Shown here: piece by piece, positions 32,359 through 40,617 of the stretch
Layout: every line of letters starts with the position of its first letter
Position numbering within the stretch: position 1 is the first letter of the stretch
NCBI GenBank assembly: GCA_002816585.1
Contig: MUCT01000045.1
Location: 186,001-250,000, forward strand
Direction of reading: 5' to 3'
Source of the DNA: SAR202 cluster bacterium Io17-Chloro-G6
GTDB taxonomy: Bacteria; Chloroflexota; Dehalococcoidia; UBA3495
Length of the DNA stretch: 64,000 nt
Translations under genes and position numbers: made by a program
Notes under the pieces: generated by a model
Told to the model about the DNA's origin: nothing
Seen by the model: only the letters and a program-made list of their open reading frames with translations
The model's database searches: none

Positions 32359-32983
32359 GAGGCCACGGAGGCTGCGGGCGCTTGAACTCGCCGACGTGGT
32401 CGAACTGGCTCATAGCCTTCGTCATGGTTTCGTAGATCTCTACCGCCTGCTCATCCGGGGGGATGAACATCTTCAGGAATGTGGCGGGTTTCCCCTCGGC
32501 AAACACGAAGGTCGGCACGCCGAACGCCCCGTGCTCTTCCACCGCGATGGTGTGGGACTCGGCAATGTCCTTCAGCAGATCGGGGTCAGCTTGGTCCTCG
32601 GCGAAGCGGGCCATGTCCAATCCGGCGGCAACGGCGGCTTCCTCCATGACGGCCGGGTCGTTCAAATCTTTCTTATCTTCGTGCCTGGACCGGAGGAGGG
32701 CCATGAAGAACGACTGGAACGCCTCTTCGCCCTGGCGCTTGGCGGCAAGACCGGACATGTGGGCCAAGAATGTCTTGTCGGTGCCGTCCAGGACTTCGGG
32801 TTGCTCCCAGAGCTTGATACCGGCATCTTTGTTGTCGCTGTTGACCTGGGCCAGGGAGAAGGGTTGCCAATCGACTTTGATCGTCTCTCCGGTAGACTCT
32901 TCAACCTTCGACAGCCACACGGCTGCGTTGTACACGAAGGGTCAACGGAAATCGTAGTAAGTGGTGAATTTGGCATCAGCCAT
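32345..32983 (-). CDS. DsbA-family selenoprotein (Sec at codon 14, TGA 32944-32942)
   Basis: From the ATG at 32983 (GGGAGG seven nt upstream) the frame reads MADAKFTTYYDFR-U-PFVYNAAVWL and continues for 212 residues. This is the thioredoxin-fold start of the FrnE/HCCA-isomerase branch of DsbA proteins, in which Cys-Pro occupies the place of U-Pro. The helical insert and the cis-Pro loop GAFGVPTFVF (near residue 160) follow. The second CxxC residue is Val, so the enzyme would use a lone selenol. A start after the TGA would delete the first strand and the active site. A very good promoter (33034-33062) and SECIS-like hairpin (32905-32940) support the reading. It probably catalyses thiol/selenol redox or glutathione-type chemistry in the cytosol; no signal peptide is visible. 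Confidence 0.93.
32905..32940 (-). promoter_or_regulatory. Candidate SECIS hairpin of the DsbA-family gene
   Basis: On the minus strand, the outer stem CCTTCG/CGAAGG (32940-32935 with 32910-32905) encloses an inner stem CAGCC/GGCTG (32925-32921 with 32916-32912) with tetraloop GTGT. The apical loop is 22-25 nt after the TGA, as in known bacterial SECIS elements. Confidence 0.7.
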
Positions 32984-33033
32984 AGTGTTACCTCCCAAAC
33001 TTCGCCGGTTCGCGCGGCTTTGCGCTCGGTTGG

Positions 33034-33062
33034 ATTGTATCGACCAGCCTGCGTGTTGTCAA
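33034..33062 (-). promoter_or_regulatory. Sigma70-type promoter of dsbA-rnc-ftsY
   Basis: Minus strand: perfect TTGACA (33062-33057), 17-nt spacer, TACAAT (33039-33034). The start would be near 33027, 44 nt before the ATG at 32983. Confidence 0.88.
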
Positions 33063-33139
33063 AGCACACCAGACAGGTTTTCCTTGGCTTTGATGCAGCA
33101 TATCAAGGCTAAGGGGATGGCCTGCACAAGAGCCTACCG

Positions 33140-33148
33140 TGGTATAAT
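33140..33148 (+). promoter_or_regulatory. Extended -10 promoter of the cca gene
   Basis: TGGTATAAT: a TG extension and perfect TATAAT, with no good -35. The start would be near 33155. An AGGAGG (33174-33179) follows, partly enclosed in a hairpin AGGCG/CGCCT (33177-33191). Confidence 0.6.
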
Positions 33149-33251
33149 CGTGCCTCTGGTTCTCGCCTTGTGTAGGAGGCGTTTTACGCCTGATTCTCCC
33201 TCAAACCGCATCTCCCTGGACAGAGTCGCAGACGGCGTCAGCAGAGGCCAA

Positions 33252-34463
33252 TTGGCTGTTTTGCGGTGCCTGCGCCGCCGGTCCACGGCAGGTGAGCTCC
33301 ACGTCTATCTTGTGGGCGGTCCGGTCCGGGACGCCATCCTAGGCATGCCGGTTAAAGACTTGGACTTCGTCTTGCTGGGCGACGCGCCGGCCTTGGCGGA
33401 GGAATTGGCCAGAGAGTTTGCCAATGACTTTGAAACCAGAGCAACGGTGCATCCCAGATTCGGCACCGCCACCGTGGAGATCGAGGGCGACCGGGTGGAT
33501 GTGGTCACTGCACGAAAAGAGGTCTATCCCTTCCCGGGTTCCCTTCCGGAGGTGTCTGCCGGCAGCCTTGAGGACGATCTGGCCCGGAGGGATTTTTCGA
33601 TAAACGCAATGGCCCTGCCCCTGCTCGGAGATTTCCCCGAGGTGATCGACCCCCACGGGGGCATCCAGGACCTGGAGACCAGATTGGTCCGAACCCTGCA
33701 CTCCGCTAGTTTCGCCGACGACCCGACGAGGATGCTGCGGGCCGTGAGGTACCAGCAAAGGCTTGGTTTTCAGGTTGCTGACAGCACAATGTCTGAGCTA
33801 ACGGATTCCTTGAGTGCCGGTCATGTAGCGGCAGTCACCGGAGACCGATGGCGGCAGGAATTTAAAAGAATATTCGAAGAAGACCGAGCGGCTGAAATGC
33901 TGCTCCAGGCTATTGAGTTTGGAATCTTGGCGGCGATCCATCCCGCGCTTTCGGACAGCAGCGGTCTGGCACGTTTGGGCGGTGGGAAGACCTTGGAGCC
34001 GGAAAACCTGGGCGCGATGGACTATCTGGCCGCAGTGGTCTCGTCCCTGTCTACCGGCGATGGAGAGGGGGTGAACCACAGGCTCAACCTGCCTGCTGCC
34101 TGGTCACGGGTGGTACGTGATACCATTGCACTGAGAGAATTGGCCCCGGCCCTTTCCGGACCGTCGGTCAGGCCCTCTGATGTATGTTTTGCGCTGGACG
34201 GTTTGGATCCCGCTGCAATCGCGGCGTCAGTTCGTCTCTTCGAGGACTCCCAGGTTGCGGGGCGGCTTCGTCAATACCTGGCGGAGTGGCGGCTGATTGT
34301 TGCCGAAATGACCGGGAACGATCTGCTGGCGGTGGGCGTGCCTGCTGGCCCCGAGGTCGGCCGGGTCCTTAGAGAACTTACCTTGGCAAAACAGGACGGC
34401 CTGCTCCAGAACGCAGACGAAGAGCGGGCCTTGGTGAATCAGATTATCTCGAGAGGGAGTTGA
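33252..34463 (+). CDS. cca: CCA tRNA nucleotidyltransferase/poly(A) polymerase family protein
   Basis: The class II nucleotidyltransferase head is clear: VYLVGGPVRD, then DLDFVLLG (catalytic Asp pair), RRDFSINAMAL and the ADDPTRMLRAVRYQQRLGF motif. A helical tail follows. It adds or repairs the 3' CCA of tRNAs; tRNA-Thr(TGT) here lacks an encoded CCA. The start is uncertain. The open frame extends to 32961 without an ATG in a good place. I choose the TTG at 33252 (AGAGG four nt upstream), giving 403 residues and about 25 residues before VYLVGG, as in relatives. The AGGAGG at 33174 has no normal start codon at the right distance. Confidence 0.85.
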   Translation: MAVLRCLRRRSTAGELHVYLVGGPVRDAILGMPVKDLDFVLLGDAPALAEELAREFANDFETRATVHPRFGTATVEIEGDRVDVVTARKEVYPFPGSLPEVSAGSLEDDLARRDFSINAMALPLLGDFPEVIDPHGGIQDLETRLVRTLHSASFADDPTRMLRAVRYQQRLGFQVADSTMSELTDSLSAGHVAAVTGDRWRQEFKRIFEEDRAAEMLLQAIEFGILAAIHPALSDSSGLARLGGGKTLEPENLGAMDYLAAVVSSLSTGDGEGVNHRLNLPAAWSRVVRDTIALRELAPALSGPSVRPSDVCFALDGLDPAAIAASVRLFEDSQVAGRLRQYLAEWRLIVAEMTGNDLLAVGVPAGPEVGRVLRELTLAKQDGLLQNADEERALVNQIISRGS

Positions 34464-34473
34464 TCTCCGGATA

Positions 34474-34719
34474 ATGGCAGAACAGATGGGTATCCCCGAG
34501 AACCTGGAAACCCCAGAGAACGAATTGGAATCCTGCGTCATCTGCGACGGGGCCTTGGACGGGATTCAAGAGACCTCTTGTCAGCAGTGCGGCGGGAAGT
34601 TCCACCAGCCGTGGACCCAAGACAGCACCGTTCCCCAATGCGGCCGCATCGGCAGCCACGAAGACGCTCTGGCAATCGTATTCCTCTGCGACGATTGCTA
34701 TTATGGACGCCGTCCTTAG
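34474..34719 (+). CDS. Small zinc-finger-like protein
   Basis: 81 residues with four Cys pairs or ligands: Cys21/24, Cys36/39, His44, Cys56, Cys72/75. The C-x2-C, C-x2-C, H/C, C-x2-C order resembles a RING- or LIM-like treble-clef zinc site. It begins 10 nt after cca and may be co-expressed. No enzyme motif. I do not recognise the family. Confidence 0.7.
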   Translation: MAEQMGIPENLETPENELESCVICDGALDGIQETSCQQCGGKFHQPWTQDSTVPQCGRIGSHEDALAIVFLCDDCYYGRRP

Positions 34720-34802
34720 CCGACGCTCCGCCTTCCAAGAATTTACGATCCTGATTGCTGAAAGCCGATAGCTGACAGCTTGTGCCCAAGGAGAACTCGG
34801 CC

Positions 34803-35843
34803 ATGAAAGCAGTGTATATCGAAGCCCATGGAGGTCCCGAGGTCCTGACCTATGGCGAGCGCCCGGAACCCCAGGCGCAGGCCGGCGAGGTTAAGATTCG
34901 GGTAAAGGCCACCGCCCTCAACCGCTTGGACCTCTACACTAGAGACGGCGGCCGTGGACTGGAGCGGGAGTTTCCCCCACCCCTGATCCTGGGCGGCGAC
35001 TGCGCCGGTGAAATAGTAGATTGCGGCGACGGTGTGGCCGGAATGAAACCCGGCGACAGAGTTGTGGTCAACCCACGGCTCAGCTGCATGCAGTGTGCAC
35101 CGTGTCTGGCGGGTCAGGACGACCTTTGCCGCCGCTCCCGGTTTCTGGGCAGCGCCATCGACGGCAGCTATGCCGAGTTCATCTCCATCCCCGCCGCCAA
35201 CGCACACCTGCTCGCAGACAGCGTGACCTTTGAGCAGGCGGCGGCCGCTCCAACCACCTACCTGCCGATGTGGAACATGCTGGTGCGGCGTTTGCAACTG
35301 AAACCTTGGCAGACTGTCCTGGTGCTCTCCGCCTCCGCCGGCGTTGGCACCGCCGCCATCCAGCTAACGAAAGACGTCATCGGAGCCAAGGTGATCGCCA
35401 CCACCAGCAGTCCCGAGAAAGCGGCCAAGGCAACCGAATTGGGCGCGGATGTGGTGATCAATTACAACGAGGAAGATATTAGAGAGCGGGTGCGGGAGAT
35501 TACCGGAGGCGCTGGCGTGGACTGTGTGGTCGACCATGTGGGCGCCGATTTCTTCGCTCCGGCCTTCGCTTCGTTGCGTACCGGCGGCCGGTACGGCATC
35601 TGCGGCGCAACGACCGGATTGCGGACCGAACTGCACCTGGGCCTGCTTTTCAGCCAGCAGAAAGAGATCTACGGCGTGTACATGGGAACCAAAGAGGACA
35701 TGCGGGAGATCGTGGAGATGCTGAACCGGGGTGCGGTCAGGCCGGTGGTCGACCGGACGTTCCCGCTGGCCGAAGCCGTCGCCGCCCACCGGGCCATGGA
35801 GGCCACGAGCTTTTTTGGAAAGCTGGTGCTGACGCAGACGTAG
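34803..35843 (+). CDS. MDR-family zinc-binding alcohol dehydrogenase/quinone oxidoreductase
   Basis: 346 residues from the ATG at 34803 (AAGGAG nine nt upstream). The N-terminal GroES-like domain has LNRLDLYTRDG, GGDCAGEIV and the structural zinc loop SCMQCAPCLAGQDDLC (four Cys near residues 92-106). The Rossmann domain has SASAGVGTAAIQL. The catalytic-zinc GHE motif is replaced by GGDCAG, so it looks like the zinc-loop-bearing quinone-oxidoreductase-like branch using NADPH. The substrate is unknown. Its stop codon lies in the terminator at 35843-35873. Confidence 0.88.
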   Translation: MKAVYIEAHGGPEVLTYGERPEPQAQAGEVKIRVKATALNRLDLYTRDGGRGLEREFPPPLILGGDCAGEIVDCGDGVAGMKPGDRVVVNPRLSCMQCAPCLAGQDDLCRRSRFLGSAIDGSYAEFISIPAANAHLLADSVTFEQAAAAPTTYLPMWNMLVRRLQLKPWQTVLVLSASAGVGTAAIQLTKDVIGAKVIATTSSPEKAAKATELGADVVINYNEEDIRERVREITGGAGVDCVVDHVGADFFAPAFASLRTGGRYGICGATTGLRTELHLGLLFSQQKEIYGVYMGTKEDMREIVEMLNRGAVRPVVDRTFPLAEAVAAHRAMEATSFFGKLVLTQT

Positions 35844-35873
35844 CTGATAGCTGTCAGCTATCAGCCTTTTTTT
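35843..35873. terminator. Bidirectional terminator covering the stop codons of two convergent genes
   Basis: GCTGATAGCT (35843-35852), 3-nt loop, AGCTATCAGC (35856-35865), then C and seven T (35867-35873). The MDR gene's TAG ends at 35843 and the glycosylase gene's TGA is at 35856-35854. One hairpin therefore lies over both gene ends, and its T-run on the plus strand makes it a strong terminator for the MDR gene. Confidence 0.88.
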
Positions 35874-36708
35874 GAAGTCTTCGGCCGTGGAACAGGTATT
35901 GCTGGGAGTAGCCGCCGTAGCGGCCGAAGTGTTCTTGGGCCCATTCCAGCAGCACCCGGTCGGGCGGGGTCTTCTGGCCGGGGAAGTACCACTCGCCGAG
36001 GGCGCGGCGTATCCATACGTCGATGGGGAACGCCTCGAGTTTCTCCAGGGAGAATACCGCGATGCAGTCGGCGATCTTTGAGCCGATGCCCTTGATCTCC
36101 ATCAACGCCGCCTTGGCCTCCGGGTAGGGCATCCGCACCAGCGCCGGCAGGTCCAACTCCCCCTCCAAAACGGCCCTGGCCGCGTGGTCCACGTAGGGCG
36201 CCCGGAATCCCAGCCCCAGCCGCCGCAGTTCTCCCTCACCGGCCTCGGCCAGATCAGCGGGACCGGGGAAAGTGTGCCGGACCTGGCCGTTCAGGAAGAG
36301 TGGCTGGCCAAACTCGTCAGACATGCGTTCCATGAGTTGGTGAATGCGGGCGATGTTGTTGTTGGCCGAGCAGATGAAGGCCACCAGGCATTCCCAGGGC
36401 TCGGTGCGCAGGACTCGCAGGCCCGGATATTGGTTGACCATGGCCGCCACCCGGTCGTCCCGGACGATGTCCGAGTAGATGGCGTCGATGTCGTCGTCCA
36501 GCCGGAAATACTCCCGCAGCATGGCCGCCGCCTTCACTTCTGGCGAGGGGCCCGAAGAGAATTCGACCGTTTGGCCTTTCTGACGGATCTGTATGAACTC
36601 TCCCCGGACCACACCGGAAAACCAACCGTCCACCTTCTTCCACCGGTGGGCCTGGCCGCTCTCCAAGCTCGACGTCAGATCAAAGGGCTGGTCGATGGTT
36701 AGCTCCAC
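35854..36708 (-). CDS. 8-oxoguanine DNA glycosylase (OGG1/AlkA family)
   Basis: 284 residues. The N-terminal OGG domain has FDLTSSLESGQAHRWKK, then VLRTEPWECLVAFICSANNNIARI. The HhH-GPD motif LMEIKGIGSKIADCIAVFSL is near residue 205, with the Lys in SKIADC and the catalytic Asp in AFPIDVWI near 232. That Lys marks a bifunctional glycosylase/AP lyase of the OGG1 type. It removes oxidised guanine from DNA. The GTG at 36708 has GGGAG about seven nt upstream; a TTG at 36714 is closer than is usual. It is convergent with the MDR gene. Confidence 0.9.
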   Translation of the reverse strand: MELTIDQPFDLTSSLESGQAHRWKKVDGWFSGVVRGEFIQIRQKGQTVEFSSGPSPEVKAAAMLREYFRLDDDIDAIYSDIVRDDRVAAMVNQYPGLRVLRTEPWECLVAFICSANNNIARIHQLMERMSDEFGQPLFLNGQVRHTFPGPADLAEAGEGELRRLGLGFRAPYVDHAARAVLEGELDLPALVRMPYPEAKAALMEIKGIGSKIADCIAVFSLEKLEAFPIDVWIRRALGEWYFPGQKTPPDRVLLEWAQEHFGRYGGYSQQYLFHGRRLQKKADS

Positions 36709-36764
36709 GGTCAACTCCCAAATGTATTCGAGTACCTAGGACAAGATATCGCCTGACGAGTGTC

Positions 36765-36825
36765 CGCTCACCCTGAGCCTGTCGAAGGGCGCGCAACCGG
36801 TGGTTCGACAGGCTCACCATGAGCG
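36765..36825. repeat. REP-like inverted repeat
   Basis: CGCTCACCCTGAGCCTGTCG and its mate CGACAGGCTCACCATGAGCG form 22-nt arms with a 3-base internal mismatch, separated by 17 nt. The GAGCCTGTCGAA core is a REP/BIME-like palindrome that recurs in intergenic DNA of many bacteria. It lies between dinG and the glycosylase gene, both on the minus strand, and may act as a 3'-end barrier. Confidence 0.75.
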
Positions 36826-36871
36826 AGATAGCTGACTTTATAGGTTTTCACAGATCCATAAATCTCAGTCA

Positions 36872-39694
36872 TTAAGCAATCCATTGGGCGGCCAGTTGGC
36901 CCACGTTGATCAGGCCGCTGGGCTTCAGCGTGCACGGGGGGATCGACCTCAAGAAGGAGTTGCCATAGGAGCGGCCCGTGATGCGGTTGTCCATGATGAC
37001 AATGGTCCCCTTGTCTTCTTTGTTCCGGATGAGGCGGCCGAAGCCCTGCCGGAACCGGAGGACAGCCTGGGGAACAGAGAACTCGTTGAAGGCGTCTTGA
37101 TACTGGTCCGACCGGGCTTTCACGATCGGGTCGGTGGGTACCTGGAAGGGCAGCCTCGTCAGCACCAGGGCTTTCAACATCCCCGATGGCAGGTCCACCC
37201 CCTCCCAGAAACTGCTGGTCCCCAGTAGCACGCTGTTGGGCTCCTCAGCGAACCGCGTCATCAGCTGCTGGGCCGAGCCATCGACGCTCTGGGCCAGCAC
37301 TTGGATGCCTTCGCCCATCAGGGGCGCGCGGAGCCGTTGGGCAACCGCTCGAAGGGATGCGTATGACGTGAACAGCGCCATGGTCCGCCCCTTCAAAGAG
37401 GTGCCCAGATCGGTCAAGACTTTGACCATGGAATCGACGTACCGGTCGGAATTGGGCGCCGGCATATCCTCGGGGATCAACAGCAGGGCCGCCTTGCGAT
37501 AGTCGAATGGAGAGCCCACCAGAAGCTCCTGGGAGTCGCTACCAACACCAACCCGGCCCTTGAAGTAATCGAAACTGCCTTCGGTGCTGAGAGTGGCGCT
37601 GGTAAGGACGACGCTATCTTTGTGCTGGAACAGATTGGCGGCCAGGGTACTGCTAATGTCCAGCGGCGCCGAATTTAGGGAGACGATGGAGTTGCCCCGC
37701 ACGTGGTCGTTGCTAATCCAATGGATGTCGTCATCCAGCGGGTTGCCCAATATTGAGTCGAACTGGCCCCGCAGGGATTCCACATCGTCCATCAGGTTGG
37801 CGGTTTCCATCAACAGGGCAGGCTGGTCGCTGGCGCCGTGCAGTTGGGTTGACTCCAAGAAGCGGTGCAACCGGCCCACGTTTTGGGCCGCCTGTTGCAG
37901 ACCCACGTCCAGGTTCTCCCAGGCCAGCTGCAGGTCGGCCCAATCCTTGGTGCCCCTGATTGCGGACGTAATCAACAGTTGGGGGCCGTTGTCCTTGGAA
38001 TTGGTTTTCTGGTTGGCCTGGAAGCGCTCAACCTCCGCCCAGAGGCGGGCCCAGATCTGCCCGATCCGTGCAGACTCGCTTTCCACCCCGGACACGGCGT
38101 TCTCGGCCTCTTGGCGCACCGCCGAGGCCAGGCCTTCGCCGGCCATTGCCTGCCGTAGCTGGGTGGTCAACCGGACCTGCGGTTCCCAGACCTCGTCCAA
38201 CTTGTCCTGGGACACGCTGAAACCCAGTTGCCTCGTTGCCTCGTCTTCCAGGTTGTGGGCCTCGTCGATGACCAGATGTTGGTATTCGGGGATGAGGCCG
38301 CCGCCCCGGGCGAGGTCGGACAGTAGCAAGGCGTGGTTCACCACCACGATGTGCGCCTGATCTGCCCGCTCTCTGGCCGCCCTGAGGAAGCAGGGCGAGC
38401 CGTCTCTCAATCCGGGGCAGAACCCCTTTTCGCCGGCCGAAATGTGGTTCCAGGAACCGGAGTCCCGTCCCGCCAGATTGATCTCCGCCCGGTCGCCGCT
38501 CAGGGTGTTTTGCATCCAGACGGAGGTCTTGGACAAAAGGCGGGCGTCATCCACGGTTGGCGATTCGCTCCGGGCCAGGTGGTTCCAACGTCTCAGGCAA
38601 AGGTAATTGGCCCGGCCCTTGAGCAGCGCGGCCTTGAGGACACCTGGTTGGACTAGCCCCGACTGCTCCAATACTTCGGTGAGCGCAGGGATGTCTTTAT
38701 TCATCAACTGCTCTTGCAGGTTGATGGTGTTGGTGGAGATCACCACCCGCTGTCCCTTGGAAATGGCGAAGAGCGCCGAGGGCAGCAGGTAGGCCATGGA
38801 TTTTCCAACCCCGGTGCCACCCTCCACCACTAGGTGCTGGTTGTGGTAGGTGGCTTTGGTGACGCCGGTCAGCATTTCTTCCTGCTGGGGGCGGTGCTCA
38901 AACCCGGAAAATACCTTGGCGAAAGGGCCATTTCGGGCCAGTAGCCCGGCGACCTTGTCTTCGCTGAGTTCGCTGAGGGAAGGGTCGGCCCGGCGTTTCT
39001 CCGGGGCGCCCAGCCGGACGGCCAGCTGTTCCAGGTCCAAGCCGGTGAGTCCTACGCTGGAAGTTTGGCCGCCCCCTCCTACCCCCTCAAGACCAGCCAG
39101 TATTCCGCTGATGGACCAACGGCTGCGGGCGGCCAAGTTCGAGAGATAGGTCAGCAGTCCGGAGTCCTGCTCGGCGGCCAGGCGCAGCAGCTTGATGTAC
39201 ACGTTCTTGGTGGCCATGGCGTCGGCCAGTGCCCGGTGGGCATCCTTGTGCTCAACTTCAAAGTAGCTTGTCAGGTACTTCAGCGAGTATTGCCTGGATC
39301 GGGGCATGAAGACCGAGGCCAGGTCCCATGTGTCGTAGGAGGGGTTACTGAGGTTGACGCCGTTATTGGCCAGGAAACCAAGGTCGAATTGGATGTTGTG
39401 GCCGATTATCGGGTCCGCCCCGAGGAAGTCCTCGATTTCCGATGCAACAGACGAGAAGAAGGGCGCACGTTTCACTTGTTGGGGCGAGATGTGGGTGAGG
39501 CGCTGGATGAATTCGGGGATCGGCACGCCGGGGTTGACCAGGGTCTGGTAGGTCTCGATGACCTCGTCGCCGCGAAAACGGACGGCGCCGATCTCCATGA
39601 TGGCGTGGCGGTCTTTGTCCAGGCCAGTGGTCTCCAGGTCCAGGGCGACATTGACCTGCTCAAAAGGGGAAATATCTGTATCGAAAAGGACCAT
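36872..39694 (-). CDS. dinG: DinG-family ATP-dependent helicase with N-terminal DnaQ-like 3'-5' exonuclease
   Basis: 940 residues. Residues 1-190 are a DEDDh exonuclease: ALDLETTGLDKDRH, GHNIQFDLGFL and HRALADAMATKN. From about residue 265 it is an XPD/DinG-type superfamily 2 helicase: EGGTGVGKSMAYLLP, VIDEAHNLED near residue 480, LTRLPFQVP and the late RQGFGRLIRN. Between motifs I and II I see three Cys (YLCLRR, GFCPG, SPCFL), one short of the usual four Fe-S ligands. The same fusion occurs in Firmicutes and Chloroflexota. It probably resolves unusual DNA structures in repair. Confidence 0.93.
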   Translation of the reverse strand: MVLFDTDISPFEQVNVALDLETTGLDKDRHAIMEIGAVRFRGDEVIETYQTLVNPGVPIPEFIQRLTHISPQQVKRAPFFSSVASEIEDFLGADPIIGHNIQFDLGFLANNGVNLSNPSYDTWDLASVFMPRSRQYSLKYLTSYFEVEHKDAHRALADAMATKNVYIKLLRLAAEQDSGLLTYLSNLAARSRWSISGILAGLEGVGGGGQTSSVGLTGLDLEQLAVRLGAPEKRRADPSLSELSEDKVAGLLARNGPFAKVFSGFEHRPQQEEMLTGVTKATYHNQHLVVEGGTGVGKSMAYLLPSALFAISKGQRVVISTNTINLQEQLMNKDIPALTEVLEQSGLVQPGVLKAALLKGRANYLCLRRWNHLARSESPTVDDARLLSKTSVWMQNTLSGDRAEINLAGRDSGSWNHISAGEKGFCPGLRDGSPCFLRAARERADQAHIVVVNHALLLSDLARGGGLIPEYQHLVIDEAHNLEDEATRQLGFSVSQDKLDEVWEPQVRLTTQLRQAMAGEGLASAVRQEAENAVSGVESESARIGQIWARLWAEVERFQANQKTNSKDNGPQLLITSAIRGTKDWADLQLAWENLDVGLQQAAQNVGRLHRFLESTQLHGASDQPALLMETANLMDDVESLRGQFDSILGNPLDDDIHWISNDHVRGNSIVSLNSAPLDISSTLAANLFQHKDSVVLTSATLSTEGSFDYFKGRVGVGSDSQELLVGSPFDYRKAALLLIPEDMPAPNSDRYVDSMVKVLTDLGTSLKGRTMALFTSYASLRAVAQRLRAPLMGEGIQVLAQSVDGSAQQLMTRFAEEPNSVLLGTSSFWEGVDLPSGMLKALVLTRLPFQVPTDPIVKARSDQYQDAFNEFSVPQAVLRFRQGFGRLIRNKEDKGTIVIMDNRITGRSYGNSFLRSIPPCTLKPSGLINVGQLAAQWIA

Positions 39695-39819
39695 TTATGC
39701 CCGTCCCAACCTCACACGCTGAATGTCTCACGACGTTGCCGTGACCGAGGCAGTTTAGCACGGCTAGGGACACCGGTTCGACCCCAATCTTACAGCTCTG
39801 GACCGTGATTGGGGCAATT

Positions 39820-40518
39820 CTATGGGATGGCGTAGGGCTTTAAGTTCCCTGTGCGCAATCCGGTAACCGGGTGAAATTTCTTAGAATGGAGGGCTTTAAG
39901 GAATTCGGCTTCGTTATTGACCTCATCGAGGAACTCGGTCAGAAACTTACCCAACCCGTGGACCGAGTGGGCGTCGCTGCCCCCGGTCACTGGCAGGTCC
40001 AATAGCCCGGCGACAGCCATTGCGAAATCGTTCTCCCGGTCGACGGTTCCGCCGTTGGCCACCTCCACCGCGTCCGCCAGCTTGAATACCGGATGGTCAA
40101 GCGCCTGGTCCGGCGATTCGGGCAGTGGGTCTGGGATGGATTGGTAGATGAGCGCGCGGCTACGGCTGCCACCGCTTAACACGCCCCTAAAGGGATGTGC
40201 GGTTACCACGAATCCGCCGGCCGCCGTGGCCGCTTTGCGCAGTTCCAAAGCTTTGTTGAAACCCGCCTGATAGCTGTCCAGGCCGAAGGCCAACATGTGT
40301 CCGTAGTCGGTCTCCACTTCCATGGCGCGAATCAGCACCACATTGTGGAGACTGGCGAACTTCTTGAACTCATGCCGGTCCCATGGGCCGGAATGCTCGG
40401 TGAGACAGAGGCCCCGTAGACCCAGGCGGTCCGCTTCCAAAATGAGATCTTCAGGCGTCAGGCTGCTATCGCTGCTGCCCTTGGTCGTGTGGATGTGGAG
40501 GTCAAATAATCGGGCCAT
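39820..40518 (-). CDS. PHP-domain metal-dependent phosphoesterase
   Basis: 232 residues of the PHP family. Metal-binding motifs are DLHIHTTKGSSDSS (residues 6-19), TEHSGP near 40, AHPFRG near 107 and GGSDAH near 180. This set matches TrpH/YciV-like nucleotide phosphatases, but the substrate is not determined. It lies 125 nt upstream of dinG on the same strand. Confidence 0.88.
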   Translation of the reverse strand: MARLFDLHIHTTKGSSDSSLTPEDLILEADRLGLRGLCLTEHSGPWDRHEFKKFASLHNVVLIRAMEVETDYGHMLAFGLDSYQAGFNKALELRKAATAAGGFVVTAHPFRGVLSGGSRSRALIYQSIPDPLPESPDQALDHPVFKLADAVEVANGGTVDRENDFAMAVAGLLDLPVTGGSDAHSVHGLGKFLTEFLDEVNNEAEFLKALHSKKFHPVTGLRTGNLKPYAIP

Positions 40519-40617
40519 AAAAGTGGTCAGCTCTCAACGGTCAGCCATTAGCTGTCCGCCTGTGGGGTGTCTTCCAGTCTAGACAGGGTTACGGATATCG
40601 TCAACACTGAAGGTGTG

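Noticed and set aside
32961..33251. 97-residue N-terminal extension of cca
   Set aside because: It would overlap the divergent dsbA promoter and the cca -10 element, and relatives have only about 25 residues before VYLVGG.
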